This document shows positions 36,030 to 46,287 of a stretch of 64,000 bases of DNA, in pieces. Each line of letters opens with the position of its first letter. Position 1 is the stretch's first letter. Both the position numbers and the translations under genes were made by a program. This stretch comes from Ochrobactrum sp. CGA5 (GTDB lineage Bacteria; Pseudomonadota; Alphaproteobacteria; Rhizobiales; Rhizobiaceae). The stretch covers positions 496,001 through 560,000 of the forward strand of contig NZ_VCIG01000038.1 in assembly GCF_006345815.1 (NCBI RefSeq), read 5' to 3'. The notes below the pieces were generated by a model. It did no database searches, was not told the DNA's origin, and worked only from the letters and a program-made list of their open reading frames with translations.

Positions 36030-36613
36030 TGCAGATGCAATACATGTCGCCGAAAGGCTGTTTCGTCGCTGTCGTTGGCCCCAGTGGGGCCGGCAAGGAT
36101 ACGATCATGGATGCAGCGCGTGCCGCTCTTTCAGGCGACACGCGCTTTCATTTTGTACGTCGGATCATCACCCGCCCGCAAATGTCAGGAACGGAAGATC
36201 ATGACAGTCTGGATGAAGCGACATTTGCAAAAGCGGCAAGTGAGGGAGCTTTCGCCCTGCACTGGCAGGCGCATGGCTTGAACTACGGGCTGCCGAAATC
36301 GGTTGAAGATGAAATCGCCAACGGTACGGTGGTGATCGCCAACGTTTCACGCCGGGTTCTGGGCGATATCCGCAGGCTCTATACGTCGCGTTCTGTGGTC
36401 GTCATAACGGCCCGACCAGACGTTCTCGCTGAACGGCTTGCATTGCGTGGTCGTGAAAGCCGGGAAGAAATTGCCTTGCGGCTGGCACGTGAAGTGAACT
36501 TCGATAACAGTGCCGGGGACGTTGTCACAATTGACAATTCCGGTGACGTCCGTGCCTCCACAGAGGCTTTCCTTTACCACCTGGAAGGAATAGCTGTTAA
36601 ATCAGCGGTTTAG
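36029..36613 (+). CDS. phnN: PhnN, ribose 1,5-bisphosphokinase
   Basis: This 194-residue guanylate-kinase-like enzyme phosphorylates ribose 1,5-bisphosphate to PRPP, recycling the ribose product of C-P lyase. Walker A GPSGAGKDT and the RRIITRP motif are present. The ATG at 36029 overlaps the phnM stop. It ends the first phn transcription block; about 100 bases with regulatory sites follow. Confidence 0.95.
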   Translation: MQMQYMSPKGCFVAVVGPSGAGKDTIMDAARAALSGDTRFHFVRRIITRPQMSGTEDHDSLDEATFAKAASEGAFALHWQAHGLNYGLPKSVEDEIANGTVVIANVSRRVLGDIRRLYTSRSVVVITARPDVLAERLALRGRESREEIALRLAREVNFDNSAGDVVTIDNSGDVRASTEAFLYHLEGIAVKSAV

Positions 36614-36631
36614 TCGAATTTTCTCCAGCGA

Positions 36632-36647
36632 TGTGTAAATTTACACA
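36632..36647. promoter_or_regulatory. 16-bp perfect palindrome before phnC
   Basis: TGTGTAAATTTACACA reads the same on both strands and lies 69 bases before the phnC ATG, immediately upstream of the Pho-type repeats. It differs from the candidate PhnF site upstream of phnG, so a different regulator may bind it. Confidence 0.55.
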
Positions 36648-36648
36648 A

Positions 36649-36677
36649 ACGTCATTATGCTTTCATTGCAGTGTCAT
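36649..36677 (+). promoter_or_regulatory. Triple Pho-box-like array before phnC
   Basis: ACGTCAT-TATG-CTTTCAT-TGCA-GTGTCAT gives three seven-base repeats at an 11-base period, close to the CTGTCAT consensus. It implies a second PhoB-activated promoter serving phnCDE. Confidence 0.7.
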
Positions 36678-36715
36678 GGAAGCAATTCAGAGTGGGCATG
36701 AATGGAGACGAATTC

Positions 36716-37546
36716 ATGCTTCAACTGAAAAACATAACGCGCCGCTATAATGACAAGGTCGCGGTTTCGGGCGTTGACCTTGAAATCGAGCCGGGCACGT
36801 TTGTAGGAATTATCGGTCGCTCAGGTGCTGGCAAGTCAACGCTTCTGCGTATGATCAATCGGCTCGTCGAGCCGTCCGAGGGAAAAATTCACTGGGATGG
36901 CCGCGACGTTAGCGGACTCAAGGGAGCAGCACTGCGCGACTGGCGCGCGCAATGCGCGATGATTTTCCAGCACTTCAATCTGGTCGATCGTCTTGATGTT
37001 CTCACCAATGTTCTGATGGGACGTCTGAACTATGTATCGACGCCAAAGTCCCTTCTGCGTATCTGGAGTGATGAAGAGCGTCTGATCGCTCTCTCCGCAT
37101 TGCAACAGTTCGACATTGCGCATCTTGCAGCACATCGTGCCGATGAGCTTTCGGGGGGGCAGCAGCAGCGCGTGGCAATTGCCCGCGCGCTCGTTCAGCA
37201 GCCACGTATCATTCTCGCCGACGAGCCGATTGCGTCGCTTGATCCGCGCAACACCCGCAGCGTTATGGACGCGCTGCGCCGCATCAATCGGGATTACGGC
37301 ATAACGGTTCTCTGCAATCTGCACTCGCTTGATATTGCGCGCAGCTATTGCGACCGCCTTGTCGGCATGTCTGCCGGCAAGATCGTCTTCCGTGGCACGC
37401 CATCAATGCTGACCGAAATGGCAGCGCGCGACCTTTACGGCATGGAAGCCGCTGACGTCATCAATACCAATGAGCAGCAGGCAGAACCAATGCCAATGCC
37501 AGTTCCGCGGTCGGCTGAAGCCGTTCTGCGCCAGCTTTCCGCCTGA
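36716..37546 (+). CDS. phnC: Phosphonate ABC transporter ATP-binding protein PhnC
   Basis: This 276-residue ATPase powers phosphonate import. It has Walker [10 protein letters not shown], signature [15 protein letters not shown] and Walker [15 protein letters not shown] 36716 has GGAGA eight bases upstream and matches the usual N-terminus ([17 protein letters not shown]); a longer frame from 36671 is less likely. The C-terminus carries a Pro/Met-rich tail (PMPMPVP) of no known role. Confidence 0.95.
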   Translation: MLQLKNITRRYNDKVAVSGVDLEIEPGTFVGIIGRSGAGKSTLLRMINRLVEPSEGKIHWDGRDVSGLKGAALRDWRAQCAMIFQHFNLVDRLDVLTNVLMGRLNYVSTPKSLLRIWSDEERLIALSALQQFDIAHLAAHRADELSGGQQQRVAIARALVQQPRIILADEPIASLDPRNTRSVMDALRRINRDYGITVLCNLHSLDIARSYCDRLVGMSAGKIVFRGTPSMLTEMAARDLYGMEAADVINTNEQQAEPMPMPVPRSAEAVLRQLSA

Positions 37547-37590
37547 GCGGAAAATTACGCTCCAAAATCGGGGATTAACAGGAGATACCT

Positions 37591-38532
37591 ATGCTTAACC
37601 GTAGAAACTTTCTGGCGGCTGCTGCGCTTACCGCAACGCTGACCATGCCAATGCTGGCCTCCACTGCTCAGGCTGCTGACTGGAGCAAGGACTACCCTGA
37701 AATCGTTCTGGGTGTTATTCCGGCTGAAAACGCCTCGACCACTTCCGACCGTTATGCGCCTTTGGCTGCCTATCTCGGCAAGGAACTCGGCACCAAAGTA
37801 ACGCTGCGCGTCGCCAACGACTATGCTGCTGTCATCGAAGGCCAGCGCGCCGGTAACATCCAGATCGCATTCTATGGCCCGGCATCTTATTCCCGCGCCG
37901 TTATGACCGGTGTTGAGACCACCCCACTTGTCAATCAGCGCCACGACACCGGCGTCAACGGCTATTACTCGGTCGTTTATGTTCGCGCTGACAGCCCGTA
38001 CAAGACCATGGAAGACCTGAAAGGCAAGACCATTGCTCTTGTCGATCCGAACTCCACTTCCGGCAACAATGCGCCGCGCTTCTTCCTCAACCGCGAAGGC
38101 TATAGCGTCGATACATTCTTCGGTAAGAACTTCTTTGCTGGCAGCCATGAAAACGCTGTTCTCGCTCTCGCACAGGGCACCGCAGACGCTGCTGCAAATT
38201 CCTGGAATTCGGAAGACGATTCGAACCTGACCCGCATGGTCAGCCGCGGCGTTCTGAAAGATGCCAATGGTAAGCCGATGACAAAGGATGATTTCCGTAT
38301 CATCTTCAAGTCGGACTTCCTCCCAGAAGGCCCGTTCGCTGTTCTCAGCACCCTGCCAGACCAGCTCAAGGCCGATATCAAGCAGGCTTTCCTCGATATG
38401 CCTAAGAAGGACAAGGCTGGTTTTGACGCCCTTTCCGATGGCAAGGATCAGGAATTCGTAGCGACCGAAGCCAAGGAATATGAGCCGATTATCGAGATGC
38501 TCAAGTTCAACGACAAGGCTCGCAAGTCCTAA
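37591..38532 (+). CDS. phnD: Phosphonate ABC transporter binding protein PhnD
   Basis: This 313-residue periplasmic receptor has a signal peptide with a twin-arginine-like start (NRRNFLAAA) and cleavage near AQA-ADW. The PhnD core FGVIPAE-type block (LGVIPAENASTTSDRYAPLA) and the phosphonate-site region QRHDTGVNGYYSVVYVRADSPY are present. ACAGGAGA precedes the ATG. A strong hairpin directly follows the stop. Confidence 0.95.
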   Translation: MLNRRNFLAAAALTATLTMPMLASTAQAADWSKDYPEIVLGVIPAENASTTSDRYAPLAAYLGKELGTKVTLRVANDYAAVIEGQRAGNIQIAFYGPASYSRAVMTGVETTPLVNQRHDTGVNGYYSVVYVRADSPYKTMEDLKGKTIALVDPNSTSGNNAPRFFLNREGYSVDTFFGKNFFAGSHENAVLALAQGTADAAANSWNSEDDSNLTRMVSRGVLKDANGKPMTKDDFRIIFKSDFLPEGPFAVLSTLPDQLKADIKQAFLDMPKKDKAGFDALSDGKDQEFVATEAKEYEPIIEMLKFNDKARKS

Positions 38533-38549
38533 TCCGCAAAGTAATCGAG

Positions 38550-38582
38550 ATGCCCGAAGCCCAACCAGCTTCGGGCATTTTT
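38550..38582 (+). terminator. Terminator/attenuator between phnD and phnE
   Basis: ATGCCCGAAGC pairs with GCTTCGGGCAT around CCAACCA, and a T-run follows. It lies inside the transporter operon, so it probably yields more phnD mRNA than phnE mRNA. Confidence 0.85.
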
Positions 38583-38597
38583 GTTAGGGAATCTCGC

Positions 38598-39470
38598 ATG
38601 ACGGTATCCTTACTCGACGGCAACGGAGCAAAAAGCCTGCTTGCCGATTATCGAAGAGAAGTTGGTAAACGGCGTCTCTACGGTATTGCGCTACTCCTCG
38701 CGCTTGTCGTTGTCGCCATTGCTGCCTCCGTCGTTGCCGACGTTCGGCCGGGCACACTGGTCGAAAATCTCTTTCGCTTTACAAGCTATCTTGGTCGCAT
38801 CTTGCCGGATTTGACGATTGCCAATTTCTGGGGTGACCTCGCTGCCTGGTACTGGAATCTCGGTGGCTGGCTCAAAATGTTGTTTGAGACTCTGCTGATC
38901 GCCTATCTGGCGACATTGATCGGTGCTGGGGTCGCTTTTGCTGCTTCTTTCGCAGCCTCATCCAACATGGCTCCCAATTCGACCGTTCGCTTCATCGTCC
39001 GTCGCGTGCTGGAACTGCTACGCACGGTGCCTGAAATTGTCTTCGCGCTGCTTTTCGTTATCGCCTTCGGGCTTGGGCCAATGGCCGGCGTACTGGCTCT
39101 CATGCTTCACACGGCAGGGGCGCTGGGCAAACTGTTCTCGGAAGTTGTCGAGAATATCGACATGCGCCCTGTGGAAGCTATCCGCGCGTCGGGCGGTTCC
39201 GGCCTGCAAGTCATACGCTTTGCGGTGCTGCCGCAAGTTGCGGCGAATTTTGCGTCCTATGGCCTGCTGCGCTTTGAGGTCAACGTGCGTGGTGCCTCAG
39301 TCATGGGTTTTGTCGGGGCAGGCGGCATCGGGCAGGAATTGCTCACATCCATACGTCAGTTCTATTACAGCGATGTCAGTGCGATCCTGCTTCTGATTAT
39401 CGTGACGATCTTCGTGATCGATCTTGTCACCCAGCGCGTGCGTCACGCACTGCTTGGCCGTATTGGTTGA
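38598..39470 (+). CDS. phnE: Phosphonate ABC transporter permease PhnE (first copy)
   Basis: This 290-residue inner-membrane permease has about six spans and the coupling-loop block EAIRASGGSGLQVIRFAVLPQVAANFASYGL that docks to PhnC. ATG 38598 with AGGGAA upstream is chosen over an earlier start inside the hairpin. A second permease follows after ten bases, so the channel is likely a heterodimer. Confidence 0.94.
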   Translation: MTVSLLDGNGAKSLLADYRREVGKRRLYGIALLLALVVVAIAASVVADVRPGTLVENLFRFTSYLGRILPDLTIANFWGDLAAWYWNLGGWLKMLFETLLIAYLATLIGAGVAFAASFAASSNMAPNSTVRFIVRRVLELLRTVPEIVFALLFVIAFGLGPMAGVLALMLHTAGALGKLFSEVVENIDMRPVEAIRASGGSGLQVIRFAVLPQVAANFASYGLLRFEVNVRGASVMGFVGAGGIGQELLTSIRQFYYSDVSAILLLIIVTIFVIDLVTQRVRHALLGRIG

Positions 39471-39480
39471 GGAGAGAACT

Positions 39481-40353
39481 ATGACCGATATTGCACAAAC
39501 TCTCTCCCGAGAAGCGCACGCCAACGAAAAGGAATTGAGGGCCGAATATGCCAATCTGTTCGGCAATGGGCGCACATGGCGCAATGTCGCTATTTTAACC
39601 GTCGCTATTATCGCTTCGGTCTGGTTCGCCTTCTACTGGCTTGATTTTTCGTTGTTGCGCATTCTGAACGGGCTCGGTCGCCTCGGTGATTTCGCGTTGA
39701 TGATGATGCCGCCATCGTCCGGGGGACGTTTCAGTCTCTATCTGTGGTCGATGATGGAAACGCTGGCGATTGCTTATCTCGGCACATTGCTCGCGGCGAT
39801 CCTGGCTTTTCCCTTCGGTTTTCTGGCCGCCAAGAACATCATCCCGAATGTGTTCCTGCATTTCGGCATTCGCCGCTTCCTCGACACCATTCGCGGCGTC
39901 GATACACTGATCTGGGCGCTGATCTGGGTTTCGGTTGTGGGGCTTGGACCGTTTGCCGGTATTCTCGCCATTGCCTGTTCGGATTTCGGCGCGTTCGGCA
40001 AGTTGTTTTCGGAAGCTATTGAAGGCGCCGACAAGAAGCCTGTCGAAGGCGTGGTCTCATCGGGTGGCGGCAGGCTGCACGGCTATCGCTTCGGTGTTTT
40101 GCCGCAGGTACTGCCGCTGATCGGCAGTCAGGTACTTTATTTCTTCGAGTCGAATACCCGTTCGGCGACGATTATAGGCATCGTCGGGGCAGGCGGCATT
40201 GGTGCGCATCTGGCGGAACAGATCAAGGTTTTGAACCTCCAGGACGTTTCCTTCCTGATCATCATGATCCTGATCGCCGTCGCCGTAATCGACTGGTTCT
40301 CGTCCAAGCTTCGTCACGCCATGATCGGCAAGAAAGCGCACAAATCGGCTTAA
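39481..40353 (+). CDS. phnE: Phosphonate ABC transporter permease PhnE (second copy)
   Basis: This 290-residue paralogous permease has the coupling block EGVVSSGGGRLHGYRFGVLPQVLPLIGSQVLYFFESNTRSATIIG. GGAGAG precedes the ATG. Two PhnE proteins next to each other are common in rhizobial phn operons. Its end overlaps the end of the convergent marC gene by four bases; no intergenic terminator separates them. Confidence 0.94.
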   Translation: MTDIAQTLSREAHANEKELRAEYANLFGNGRTWRNVAILTVAIIASVWFAFYWLDFSLLRILNGLGRLGDFALMMMPPSSGGRFSLYLWSMMETLAIAYLGTLLAAILAFPFGFLAAKNIIPNVFLHFGIRRFLDTIRGVDTLIWALIWVSVVGLGPFAGILAIACSDFGAFGKLFSEAIEGADKKPVEGVVSSGGGRLHGYRFGVLPQVLPLIGSQVLYFFESNTRSATIIGIVGAGGIGAHLAEQIKVLNLQDVSFLIIMILIAVAVIDWFSSKLRHAMIGKKAHKSA

Positions 40354-40979
40354 CCAGTAATCAGCGATCTCACGCCGTCTGCAACGAACTGAACGGCAAG
40401 CGCAGCCAGAATGACGCCCAAAAGGCGAGTCAGGATGGAACGGCCGGTTTCACCGAGAAACCGGTCGACGCGCTCCGCCAGTAACAGAACGAGATAGGTG
40501 ATCAGCAGGCAGACGAAGATAACTCCGAGAAGGGCTGCTTTCGGCCCGACGCCTTCAAAGGAATTCGACGTCAGTACGATAGCCGAAATCGCTCCCGGAC
40601 CGGCGATCAACGGGATGGCGAGGGGGAACGCCGCAATATTTCGGATATGGTCCTTGGTTATCGCAACCTCGGCGCTCTTTTCCTTGCGCTCCGTGCGTTT
40701 CTCAAAAATCATTTCAAAAGCGATCCAGAACAGCAACAGGCCACCTGCTACGCGAAACGCGCCTATGGTAATGCCGAACATGCCAAGTATCTGTAAGCCC
40801 GCAATGGCAAACAGCGCCATCACGATAAAGCCGATGATAGAGGCACGCAGCGCCACCTGTCCGCGGTGATGCCGCTCCATGCCCGGCGTCAGCGCCAGAA
40901 ACAACGGCGCCAGTCCAGGCGGATCGATTGTTACAAGCAGGGTGACGAACGCGCTGAAAACCGTATCGTAGAACCCCAT
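40350..40979 (-). CDS. MarC family integral membrane protein
   Basis: This 209-residue protein has about six spans and the MarC/UPF0056 signature FVTLLVTIDPPGLAPLFLALTPG and PLAIPLIAGPGAIS. Despite the name, E. coli MarC does not cause multidrug resistance, and the family's function is unknown. It is transcribed alone and converges on phnE. Confidence 0.9.
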   Translation of the reverse strand: MGFYDTVFSAFVTLLVTIDPPGLAPLFLALTPGMERHHRGQVALRASIIGFIVMALFAIAGLQILGMFGITIGAFRVAGGLLLFWIAFEMIFEKRTERKEKSAEVAITKDHIRNIAAFPLAIPLIAGPGAISAIVLTSNSFEGVGPKAALLGVIFVCLLITYLVLLLAERVDRFLGETGRSILTRLLGVILAALAVQFVADGVRSLITG

Positions 40980-41161
40980 GCTGCACGCGCCCTTCTAGTT
41001 GGCATGTTATGCTCAATCGGATACATGAATTGTAGACGATCGGCGGCCCATGGTCGACGCAAAGCGCCAGTATGAGCAACATCATGGCTCAATCTTTATG
41101 TGAATATCTTTTAAGTCATTGAATCACAATACGGAAATAGGTCGTCGAAACGGTCGTGAAA

Positions 41162-41201
41162 TTGGCGTTTTCTGCTGGTTTCCGTTATAAAGTGACTTTA
41201 T
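41162..41201 (+). promoter_or_regulatory. Candidate gyrA promoter with overlapping dyad
   Basis: TTGGCG (41162-41167), a 17-base spacer and TTATAA (41185-41190) lie about 40 bases before the gyrA start. An inverted repeat ATAAAG-TGA-CTTTAT (41187-41201) covers the -10 element. Confidence 0.45.
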
Positions 41202-41229
41202 CGATTCTGTTGAGAAAGAAATCTGAATA

Positions 41230-44031
41230 GTGTCAGATCAAACGCCTCCACCCGGTTCCGACGATATGAATGGTGGCCCAAACGGCGGCCCTAGCGGTAT
41301 CGAACCGATTTCCATTATCGAGGAGATGCAGCGTTCCTATCTCGATTACGCGATGAGCGTTATCGTGAGTCGTGCGCTGCCCGATGTGCGCGACGGCCTA
41401 AAGCCCGTGCATCGCCGCATTCTCCACGCCATGAACGAGATGAACCTCGCCTATAACCGCCCCTATCGTAAGTCGGCGGGTGTGGTGGGTGAGGTCATGG
41501 GTAAATATCACCCGCATGGCGACGCTTCCATTTATGACGCCCTCGTACGTATGGCGCAGGATTTTTCCATGCGCGATCCGCTTGTCGACGGGCAGGGCAA
41601 TTTCGGCTCCATCGACGGTGATCCGCCAGCGGCGATGCGTTATACTGAATGCCGTTTGGAAAAGCTTACCGAGTCTATCCTGTCGGATATTGACAAGGAT
41701 ACGGTCGACTTTCAGGATAACTATGACGGCCGCGAGCAGGAACCTGTGGTTATGCCTGCGCGCTTTCCGAACCTGCTCGTCAACGGTTCGGGCGGTATTG
41801 CAGTCGGCATGGCGACCAATATTCCGCCGCACAATCTTGGTGAAATCATCGACGGTTGCATTGCGCTAATCGATAACCCGGCCATCGAGCTTCCAGAACT
41901 GATGGATATCATTCCGGGGCCGGATTTCCCAACCGGTGGCATTATCCTTGGACGTGCCGGTATCAACTCCGCCTACACGACCGGACGCGGTTCGGTGGTT
42001 ATGCGCGGACGCGCCACCATTGAGCCGATGCGCGGTGACCGTGAAGCCATCATCATCACCGAGATTCCGTATCAGGTGAATAAGGCTTCGATGATCGAAA
42101 AGATGGCCGAGCTGGTGCGCGACAAGCGCATCGAAGGCATTTCCGATCTGCGTGACGAATCCGACCGCGAAGGCTATCGCGTCGTGGTGGAACTCAAGCG
42201 TGACGCCGTTGCCGATGTCGTGCTGAACCAGCTTTACCGCTATACGCCGCTGCAGACCTCGTTTGGCTGCAACATGGTGGCGCTGAACGGGGGCAAGCCG
42301 GAACAGCTCAATCTGCTTGATATGCTGCGCGCATTCGTCGCCTTCCGCGAGGAGGTGGTGACACGCCGTACCAAGTTCCTGCTCAACAAGGCGCGCGACC
42401 GCGCGCATGTTTTGGTTGGTCTTGCGATTGCGGTCGCCAATATCGATGAGGTGATCGCACTCATTCGTCGCGCGCCTGATCCGTCGACAGCCCGCGAGCA
42501 GTTGATGGAACGTCGCTGGCCAGCGGTCGATGTGGCCCCATTGATCCGTCTTATCGACGATCCGCGCCATACGCTGAACGACGATAACACCTACAATCTC
42601 TCCGAAGAACAAGCGCGCGCCATTCTTGATCTGCGTCTGCAGCGCCTGACAGCGCTGGGCCGCGATGAAGTGGCGGATGAGCTGAACAAGATCGGTGAGG
42701 AAATACGCGACTATCTCGACATTCTCGGTTCGCGCCTGCGCGTGATGACTATCGTCAAGGAAGAGATGATTGCGGTTCGCGACGAGTTTGCAACGCCACG
42801 CCGCACCGAAATCGGTTTCGGTGGTGCAGAAATGGACGACGAAGACCTGATCGCTCGTGAGGATATGGTCGTTACCGTCAGCCATGCAGGCTATATCAAG
42901 CGCGTGCCGCTGACGACCTATCGCGCGCAGCGCCGTGGCGGAAAAGGCCGTTCCGGCATGGCAACGAAGGACGAGGATTTTGTCACTCGCCTGTTCGTCG
43001 CCAATACGCATACGCCGGTTCTGTTCTTCTCCTCACGTGGCATTGTCTACAAGGAGAAGGTCTGGCGCCTGCCTGTTGGCACACCGCAGTCTCGTGGCAA
43101 AGCGCTCATTAATATGCTGCCATTGCAGCAGGGGGAGCGCATTACCACCATCATGCCACTGCCGGAGGATGAAGAATCCTGGGCAAACCTCGACGTCATG
43201 TTCTCTACGACGCGCGGTACGGTTCGTCGCAACAAGCTGTCGGACTTCGTTCAGGTCAACCGCAATGGCAAAATCGCGATGAAGCTCGAAGATGAGGGCG
43301 ATGAAATCCTCTCGGTCGACACCTGTACGGAATTCGACGACGTGCTTCTGACCTGCGCCGGTGGCCAGTGCATCCGTTTCCCCGTGACCGATGTGCGCGT
43401 CTTCGCAGGCCGCAATTCGATCGGCGTGCGCGGTATCAATCTGGCCGATGGCGACAAGGTCATCTCCATGGCGATCCTGCATCATGTCGATGCCGACGCT
43501 TCCGAGCGCTCCGCCTATCTCAAGCGTTCGATTGCCGAGCGACGGGCGCAAGGCGCGGATGACGCGGATGATATTGTGGTCGTGGGTGAAGAAGTCGGAA
43601 CCGAAACAGAACTCAACGACGAACGCTATCAGGAACTTAAAGCCCGTGAAGAAACCGTTCTAACCGTCAGCGAATACGGTTACGGCAAGCGTTCTTCATC
43701 CTATGAGTTCCGCGTTTCTGGCCGTGGTGGCAAGGGTATCCGCGCAACCGATACGTCGAAAACCGACGAGATCGGCAAGCTGGTCGCTCTGTTCCCGGTC
43801 GAGGCAAGAGATCAGATTCTGCTTGTTTCGGATGGTGGACAGCTCATTCGTGTTCCAGTTGACGGTATTCGTATTGCTGGACGTTCCACGAAGGGTGTCA
43901 CAATCTTCAATACCGCAGACGGCGAAAAGGTAGTCTCGGTCGAACGCATATCCGAAGCGGATAGCGACGAAGAAAACGGCAATGGCGGCGATGCGGCTTC
44001 CGAAGGCGAAGCGCCGTCGACCGAAGCCTAG
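41230..44031 (+). CDS. gyrA: DNA gyrase subunit A
   Basis: This 933-residue topoisomerase subunit cuts and rejoins DNA for negative supercoiling. It has the catalytic Tyr in the AMRYTE block and the C-terminal beta-pinwheel with the GyrA box RRGGKGR. In the quinolone region the sequence is [10 protein letters not shown]: Ala99 stands where E. coli has Ser83, while the Asp equivalent to Asp87 is kept. The start is GTG 41230 with a weak ribosome site. A run of acidic residues ends the protein. A strong terminator follows. Confidence 0.97.
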   Translation: MSDQTPPPGSDDMNGGPNGGPSGIEPISIIEEMQRSYLDYAMSVIVSRALPDVRDGLKPVHRRILHAMNEMNLAYNRPYRKSAGVVGEVMGKYHPHGDASIYDALVRMAQDFSMRDPLVDGQGNFGSIDGDPPAAMRYTECRLEKLTESILSDIDKDTVDFQDNYDGREQEPVVMPARFPNLLVNGSGGIAVGMATNIPPHNLGEIIDGCIALIDNPAIELPELMDIIPGPDFPTGGIILGRAGINSAYTTGRGSVVMRGRATIEPMRGDREAIIITEIPYQVNKASMIEKMAELVRDKRIEGISDLRDESDREGYRVVVELKRDAVADVVLNQLYRYTPLQTSFGCNMVALNGGKPEQLNLLDMLRAFVAFREEVVTRRTKFLLNKARDRAHVLVGLAIAVANIDEVIALIRRAPDPSTAREQLMERRWPAVDVAPLIRLIDDPRHTLNDDNTYNLSEEQARAILDLRLQRLTALGRDEVADELNKIGEEIRDYLDILGSRLRVMTIVKEEMIAVRDEFATPRRTEIGFGGAEMDDEDLIAREDMVVTVSHAGYIKRVPLTTYRAQRRGGKGRSGMATKDEDFVTRLFVANTHTPVLFFSSRGIVYKEKVWRLPVGTPQSRGKALINMLPLQQGERITTIMPLPEDEESWANLDVMFSTTRGTVRRNKLSDFVQVNRNGKIAMKLEDEGDEILSVDTCTEFDDVLLTCAGGQCIRFPVTDVRVFAGRNSIGVRGINLADGDKVISMAILHHVDADASERSAYLKRSIAERRAQGADDADDIVVVGEEVGTETELNDERYQELKAREETVLTVSEYGYGKRSSSYEFRVSGRGGKGIRATDTSKTDEIGKLVALFPVEARDQILLVSDGGQLIRVPVDGIRIAGRSTKGVTIFNTADGEKVVSVERISEADSDEENGNGGDAASEGEAPSTEA

Positions 44032-44070
44032 GAATAACCAAAGAGTCTGGGCTCTTTGTTATCAACAATG

Positions 44071-44104
44071 AAAAAGGCCGATGGTGGGAACCATCGGCCT
44101 TTTT
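44071..44104 (+). terminator. Intrinsic terminator after gyrA
   Basis: AAAAAGGCCGATGGT pairs with ACCATCGGCCTTTTT around a short GGGA loop. Confidence 0.92.
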
Positions 44105-44193
44105 CAGATGCCAAGACTGGAGGAATTGGCGATCACAGAAACTATCTCACAGCGAGCTCCAACGCTTCGAGCGTGAACTCGACTGCCTGCATC

Positions 44194-44343
44194 TCAGCGC
44201 GAACGCATGTTGCGCAAAGTATTGATGTCGAATGCTACCTGACGCACGCGCTGACGCTTGGCTTCATTTTCTTCGAGAAGCAGTATGATTGCCGATGCGG
44301 CCATCGCGACCATCATGGATAATGCCAGAAGAAAGATCATCAT
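44194..44343 (-). CDS. Small single-span membrane protein
   Basis: A 49-codon frame opens with ATGATG at 44343, seven bases after AAAGGA. The first ~23 residues are a membrane span (MMIFLLALSMMVAMAASAII), followed by a charged tail EENEAKRQRVRQVAFD. This layout of strong ribosome site, one helix and basic cytoplasmic tail is typical of small regulatory membrane peptides, but I know no family for it. It lies between the gyrA terminator and coaD, on the opposite strand. Confidence 0.6.
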   Translation of the reverse strand: MMIFLLALSMMVAMAASAIILLLEENEAKRQRVRQVAFDINTLRNMRSR

Positions 44344-44537
44344 CGTGTTATCCTTTCGACATATATACGCTTCAACAGCGAAAAGGTTGCACCAACCTTG
44401 CACCTATCTTGGTAAATCGGTTGTGAACTTGTCGTGAAATCGCTGGTCATAACGCGTTCATCTGGTTTCTTGGTTTCTGTTTTCTTATCGCAGTGGTTCT
44501 TGTTGAAAATCCTGTCAGAAAAGGATAGCTGGAAGAA

Positions 44538-45032
44538 ATGACAATCGCGATTTATGCGGGCTCCTTCGACCCGGTGACAAACGGCCATATGGATGTCCTC
44601 AAAGGTGCACTGCGCCTTGCCGACAAGGTTATCGTCGCGATTGGGGTTCATCCCGGCAAAAAGCCGCTCTTCACCTTCGAGGAGCGCGTGACGCTCATCG
44701 GTGAAAGCTCCAAGGCCATATTGGGCGATGATTCAGGTCGGGTTTCGGTCATTTCATTCGACGGCCTGGTCATTGATGCGGCACGCGAAAATGCCGCTCA
44801 ATTGATGGTGCGTGGTTTGCGCGACGGCACCGATCTAGACTATGAAATGCAGATGGCAGGCATGAACGGTACCATGGCGCCGGAATTGCAGACAGTGTTC
44901 CTTCCGGCAGATCCGGCAGTGCGCACGATTACCGCCACATTGGTTCGCCAGATTGCCTCCATGGGCGGCGATATAAAGCCCTTCGTTCCGGCGGCTGTTG
45001 CGGCCGCCCTGAACGCCAAATTCAAATCCTGA
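44538..45032 (+). CDS. coaD: Phosphopantetheine adenylyltransferase
   Basis: This 164-residue enzyme makes dephospho-CoA from phosphopantetheine and ATP, the fourth step of CoA synthesis. The nucleotidyltransferase motif [14 protein letters not shown] is intact. The second signature, usually ISST, reads [10 protein letters not shown] here. A GGAAGAA-like site precedes the ATG. It heads a same-strand run coaD-ppiA-ppiB. Confidence 0.96.
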   Translation: MTIAIYAGSFDPVTNGHMDVLKGALRLADKVIVAIGVHPGKKPLFTFEERVTLIGESSKAILGDDSGRVSVISFDGLVIDAARENAAQLMVRGLRDGTDLDYEMQMAGMNGTMAPELQTVFLPADPAVRTITATLVRQIASMGGDIKPFVPAAVAAALNAKFKS

Positions 45033-45052
45033 CCACAGGGAGTTTTTCGATT

Positions 45053-45643
45053 ATGTCTTTCATTCGTTCGGCGCTTGCCGCTGTTGCTTTTATCGCGCTG
45101 TCGCAAGGCGCGGTCCAGACGGCTTTCGCCGCCAATGCCGAAAACACCATGGTTCTCAAGCTAAAGAATGGCGATGTTGCCATCCAGCTTCGCCCTGATC
45201 TCGCGCCAAAGCACGTCGCCCAGATTGAAAAACTGGTCAGCGAAGGCGCTTACAACGGCGTTGCTTTCCACCGCGTGATTCCAGGTTTTATGGCCCAGAC
45301 CGGCGATGTGAAATTTGGCAACATGGACAAGGGCTTCGACGCTTCGCGCGTCGGCACCGGCGGTTCCGACTACCCGGATATTCCGGCAGAATTCTCGAAG
45401 GAACCCTTCGTGCGCGGCACGGTCGGCATGGCTCGCAGCCAGAACCCGAACTCGGCCAATTCGCAATTCTTCATCATGTTTGCGGACGGCGCGTTCCTTA
45501 ACGGCCAATACACCGTAGTCGGCAAGGTTGTCAGCGGCATGGATGTCGTCGACAAGATAAAGAAGGGGAGCGAAGCCGATAATGGCGCCGTGGAAAGCCC
45601 CGACAAGATCATCAAGGCAACGCTTCAGGCCGATAAGAAGTAG
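45053..45643 (+). CDS. ppiA: Periplasmic cyclophilin peptidyl-prolyl isomerase
   Basis: This 196-residue cyclophilin has a signal peptide cleaved near AFA-ANA and so acts in the periplasm on folding proteins. Active-site blocks FHRVIPGFMAQTGD and NSQFFIMFADGAFLNGQYTVVGKV are intact. It lies 20 bases after coaD and 18 before its cytoplasmic paralogue, which suggests an old tandem duplication. Confidence 0.94.
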   Translation: MSFIRSALAAVAFIALSQGAVQTAFAANAENTMVLKLKNGDVAIQLRPDLAPKHVAQIEKLVSEGAYNGVAFHRVIPGFMAQTGDVKFGNMDKGFDASRVGTGGSDYPDIPAEFSKEPFVRGTVGMARSQNPNSANSQFFIMFADGAFLNGQYTVVGKVVSGMDVVDKIKKGSEADNGAVESPDKIIKATLQADKK

Positions 45644-45661
45644 AATACAAGGAGAGGCTCA

Positions 45662-46168
<507 letters not shown>

Positions 46169-46191
46169 TCCTGACGATTCATTGAGAAATT

Positions 46192-46217
46192 ACGGCTCCG
46201 GTCTATACCGGGGCCGT
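46192..46217 (+). terminator. Hairpin after ppiB
   Basis: ACGGCTCCGG pairs with CCGGGGCCGT (one G-U pair) around TCTATA. Only a weak T-rich GATTCGTTT follows. Confidence 0.6.
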
Positions 46218-46229
46218 GATTCGTTTACC

Positions 46230-46273
46230 GCATTTCCGAACGCAAAACCGTTTCACACTTTTGCTGGAAATGC
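46230..46273. repeat. Rhizobial-type intergenic palindromic repeat
   Basis: The 44-bp element has ends GCATTTCC (46230-46237) and GGAAATGC (46266-46273) and inner arms GCAAAA and TTTTGC. I recall near-identical elements many times in Rhizobiales intergenic DNA. It lies just upstream of queA, and an RNA copy would fold into a long hairpin. Confidence 0.6.
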
Positions 46274-46287
46274 TCTAGAGGTTCTCC

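Noticed and set aside
41866-43011. 381-codon frame opposite gyrA
   Set aside because: Antisense shadow of a highly conserved gene, with no family character.
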